In this document: in pieces, positions 62,683 to 64,000 of the stretch | Position numbering within the stretch: the first letter of the stretch is position 1 | Layout of the letters: each line of letters starts with the position of its first letter | Assembly: GCF_002904295.1 (NCBI RefSeq) | Contig: NZ_PPHG01000014.1 | Span: forward strand, 124,001-188,000 | Reading direction: 5' to 3' | DNA length: 64,000 bases | DNA from: Amycolatopsis sp. CA-128772 | GTDB taxonomy: Bacteria; Actinomycetota; Actinomycetes; Mycobacteriales; Pseudonocardiaceae | The notes under the pieces: generated by a model | Told to the model about the DNA's origin: nothing | What the model saw: the letters and a program-made list of their open reading frames with translations, nothing else | Database searches by the model: none | Program-made: the position numbers and the translations under genes

Positions 62683-62827
62683 GCACCCAGACGGTCGGCT
62701 CGCGTACCCAGGCGGTCGGCTCGCGTACTCAAAAGGTCGGCTCGCGTACCTGCACGGTCGGCTTACGAACCGACCCCCCAGGCACGACAACCGACCCTCC
62801 AGATACGCGAGCCGCCCCTCCGGGTAC
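62683..62827. repeat. 21-bp repeat array in convergent gap (4 inverted + 3 direct units)
   Basis: Units at 62683, 62704, 62725 and 62746 read GTACCC-N5-GGTCGGCTCGC; units ending at 62785, 62806 and 62827 read in the opposite sense (RCCGACC...GTAC). All are 21 bp apart except one 19-bp unit at the turn. It ends 21 bases before the manA stop. Confidence 0.93.
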
Positions 62828-62847
62828 GGCGGCCGAAACCGGGCGGG

Positions 62848-64000
62848 TCAGTCCTCGCAGGTGCCGGCCGTCGCGCGGAAGAGCTGGGCTCGGGATCCGC
62901 CCACCGGGCGGATCTTCACCGGGGGGTCCGCCGCCGGCAGCCACACCGACTGGCCCCTCCGCAGCTCGACCTTCTCGCCGTCGTCCGCCGTCACCAGCAG
63001 GTCGCCCGCCGTGCACAGCAGGATCTGCGGGCCCACGCTGTCGACCGAAATCTCGTCGTCCTGGCCCTCCGGCCACTCCACGCGCGACAGCTCGAACTCC
63101 GGGGCGTCCGTGTGGTACACCGCCACGCGCCCGCCGGAATCGCCGCACTGGACCGGCATCTCGCCGCACGCGAAGTCCACCACCCGCAGCAGCTCCGGGA
63201 CGTCCACGTGCTTCGGCGTCAGGCCGCACCGCAGGATGTTGTCCGAGTTCGCCAGGATCTCCACGGCCGTCCCGTGGAGATACAGGTGCAGGTTGCCCGC
63301 CGGCAGGTAGATCGCCTCGCCCGCGCGCAACGTCAACCTGTTCAGCAACAGCGCCGCCAGCACACCCGCGTCGCGCGGGTGCGCCTCACCGAGCTCCAGG
63401 ATCGTCCGGCACTCCACCGCGAACTCGCCGTGCTCCTGGACGTGCCGGACGCACGCGTCCAGCACCTCCGGCAACAGAGCGTCCAGCGACGGCTGCGGCA
63501 GCGTGATCCACGTCGTGAACAGCGCGCGCAGCCCGGACGGGTCCGGCTGGGCCTCCAGCAGCCCCGTGTACTTCGCCAGTCCCGGCGTCTCGATGGCCTT
63601 CAGGAGCTTCACCGTCCGGTCCGGGGTGCGGAACCCCGCCAGCGCGTGGAACTCCGTCAGCGCGCACACCAGCTCCGGCTTCGCCGTCGGGTCCGGGTAG
63701 TTGCGGTTCGACGCGTCCCGCGGGATGCCCAGCCGCTCCTCGCGGGCGTGGCCCTCCGCGGCCTGCGCCGCCGACGGGTGCGCCTGCATCGACAGTGGCT
63801 CCTCCGCCGCGAGGATCTTCAGCAGGAACGGGAGCCGCCCGCCCCAGCGCTTCGCGCACCGCTCGCCGAGCTGGGTCACCGGGTCGGCCTCCACCAGCTC
63901 GAGCAGGCTCCGCTCGGTCCCGTCGGGGCCGATGACGTGCGACGGGTCGCCCGGGTGGGCGCCCATCCACAGCTCGGCCTCGGGGTGCGGCGCGGGTACC
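62848..64000 (-). CDS. manA: Mannose-6-phosphate isomerase, class I (5' end beyond window)
   Basis: At least 383 residues of a zinc-dependent isomerase interconverting fructose-6-phosphate and mannose-6-phosphate, feeding GDP-mannose for cell-envelope glycans. The frame continues to the window edge as PAPHPEAELWMGAHPGDPSH, so the usual N-terminal ~30 residues (start of the cupin) are missing. Visible zinc-site motifs are LSMQAHPS (Q and H), KPELVCALTEFHALAGF and the second cupin YLPAGNLHLYLHGTAVEI. The C-terminal motif GQSVWLPA is present. It converges on the SARP gene across the repeats. Matches M. tuberculosis Rv3255c. Confidence 0.96.
   Translation of the reverse strand, partial: VPAPHPEAELWMGAHPGDPSHVIGPDGTERSLLELVEADPVTQLGERCAKRWGGRLPFLLKILAAEEPLSMQAHPSAAQAAEGHAREERLGIPRDASNRNYPDPTAKPELVCALTEFHALAGFRTPDRTVKLLKAIETPGLAKYTGLLEAQPDPSGLRALFTTWITLPQPSLDALLPEVLDACVRHVQEHGEFAVECRTILELGEAHPRDAGVLAALLLNRLTLRAGEAIYLPAGNLHLYLHGTAVEILANSDNILRCGLTPKHVDVPELLRVVDFACGEMPVQCGDSGGRVAVYHTDAPEFELSRVEWPEGQDDEISVDSVGPQILLCTAGDLLVTADDGEKVELRRGQSVWLPAADPPVKIRPVGGSRAQLFRATAGTCED

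Larger units (their letters stand above)
62133..62847. other. Convergent gap between SARP gene and manA, repeat-rich
   Basis: 715 bp with an array of imperfect ~43-50 bp repeats (62231-62470) and an inverted 21-bp repeat array (62683-62827). Open frames here are artefacts of the GC-rich repeats. Confidence 0.7.

Overview
The window is high-GC DNA with dense genes, 4-base ATGA/GTGA overlaps and many GTG starts. It carries kgd, whiB1, mtrAB-lpqB, a mycothiol-type anti-sigma factor (RshA), pdtaS and the 24-residue ribosomal protein bL37. Together these indicate an actinomycete of the Mycobacteriales/Pseudonocardiales group. A Pseudonocardiaceae genus such as Amycolatopsis is my best guess (inference). 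No rRNA, tRNA, CRISPR array or prophage was seen.

Layout. 1-5 kb: the giant 2-oxoglutarate enzyme gene kgd and an internally deleted GNAT gene. 5-16 kb: an F420-type luciferase-like oxidoreductase, a LysE exporter, a four-gene osmoprotectant ABC transporter operon (minus strand), a DUF43/BpsA-like methyltransferase, malic enzyme, an RmlC-like epimerase, an SRPBCC-MarR pair, a secreted protein and a DUF4442 hot-dog protein. From 15.9 kb to the right end, gene order follows the M. tuberculosis block Rv3214-Rv3255c as I recall it: phosphatase, acetyltransferase, membrane protein, lipid kinase, whiB1, pdtaS, rshA-sigH, ybaK, SRAP, rsgA, wax ester synthase, Rv3235-like, secA, hpf, comF, lpqB-mtrB-mtrA, tmk, ahcY, an APC permease and manA. 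aroA and entC are missing from their usual places.

Accessory genes interrupt this backbone. Two tandem lipoproteins, an SDR gene and an IS110 remnant lie at 26.4-29.5 kb. An IclR/WYL/sarcosine-oxidase group separates mtrA from tmk. A secreted papain-like protease pair, an XRE regulator and a VapBC module separate tmk from ahcY. An orphan SARP regulator lies before manA.

The most unusual content is repeated DNA. (1) Arrays of a 21-bp unit with a CTCGCGT core fill four convergent gene junctions and also occur at the left edge; three arrays switch orientation partway. (2) A ~56-bp double-hairpin element occurs three times, each time inside coding sequence and read in frame (SRPBCC C-terminus, lipid kinase loop, LpqB signal peptide). 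It resembles the coding palindromic elements known from Rickettsia. (3) An ~88-bp element with inverted termini occurs twice in opposite orientations in intergenic DNA. (4) A perfect 16-bp-arm palindrome carries two DnaA-box 9-mers. Regulatory sites that can be read include two CRP-like sites before whiB1, a SigH/SigR-type promoter before sigH, and operator palindromes by the WYL, VapBC and DUF4442 genes.
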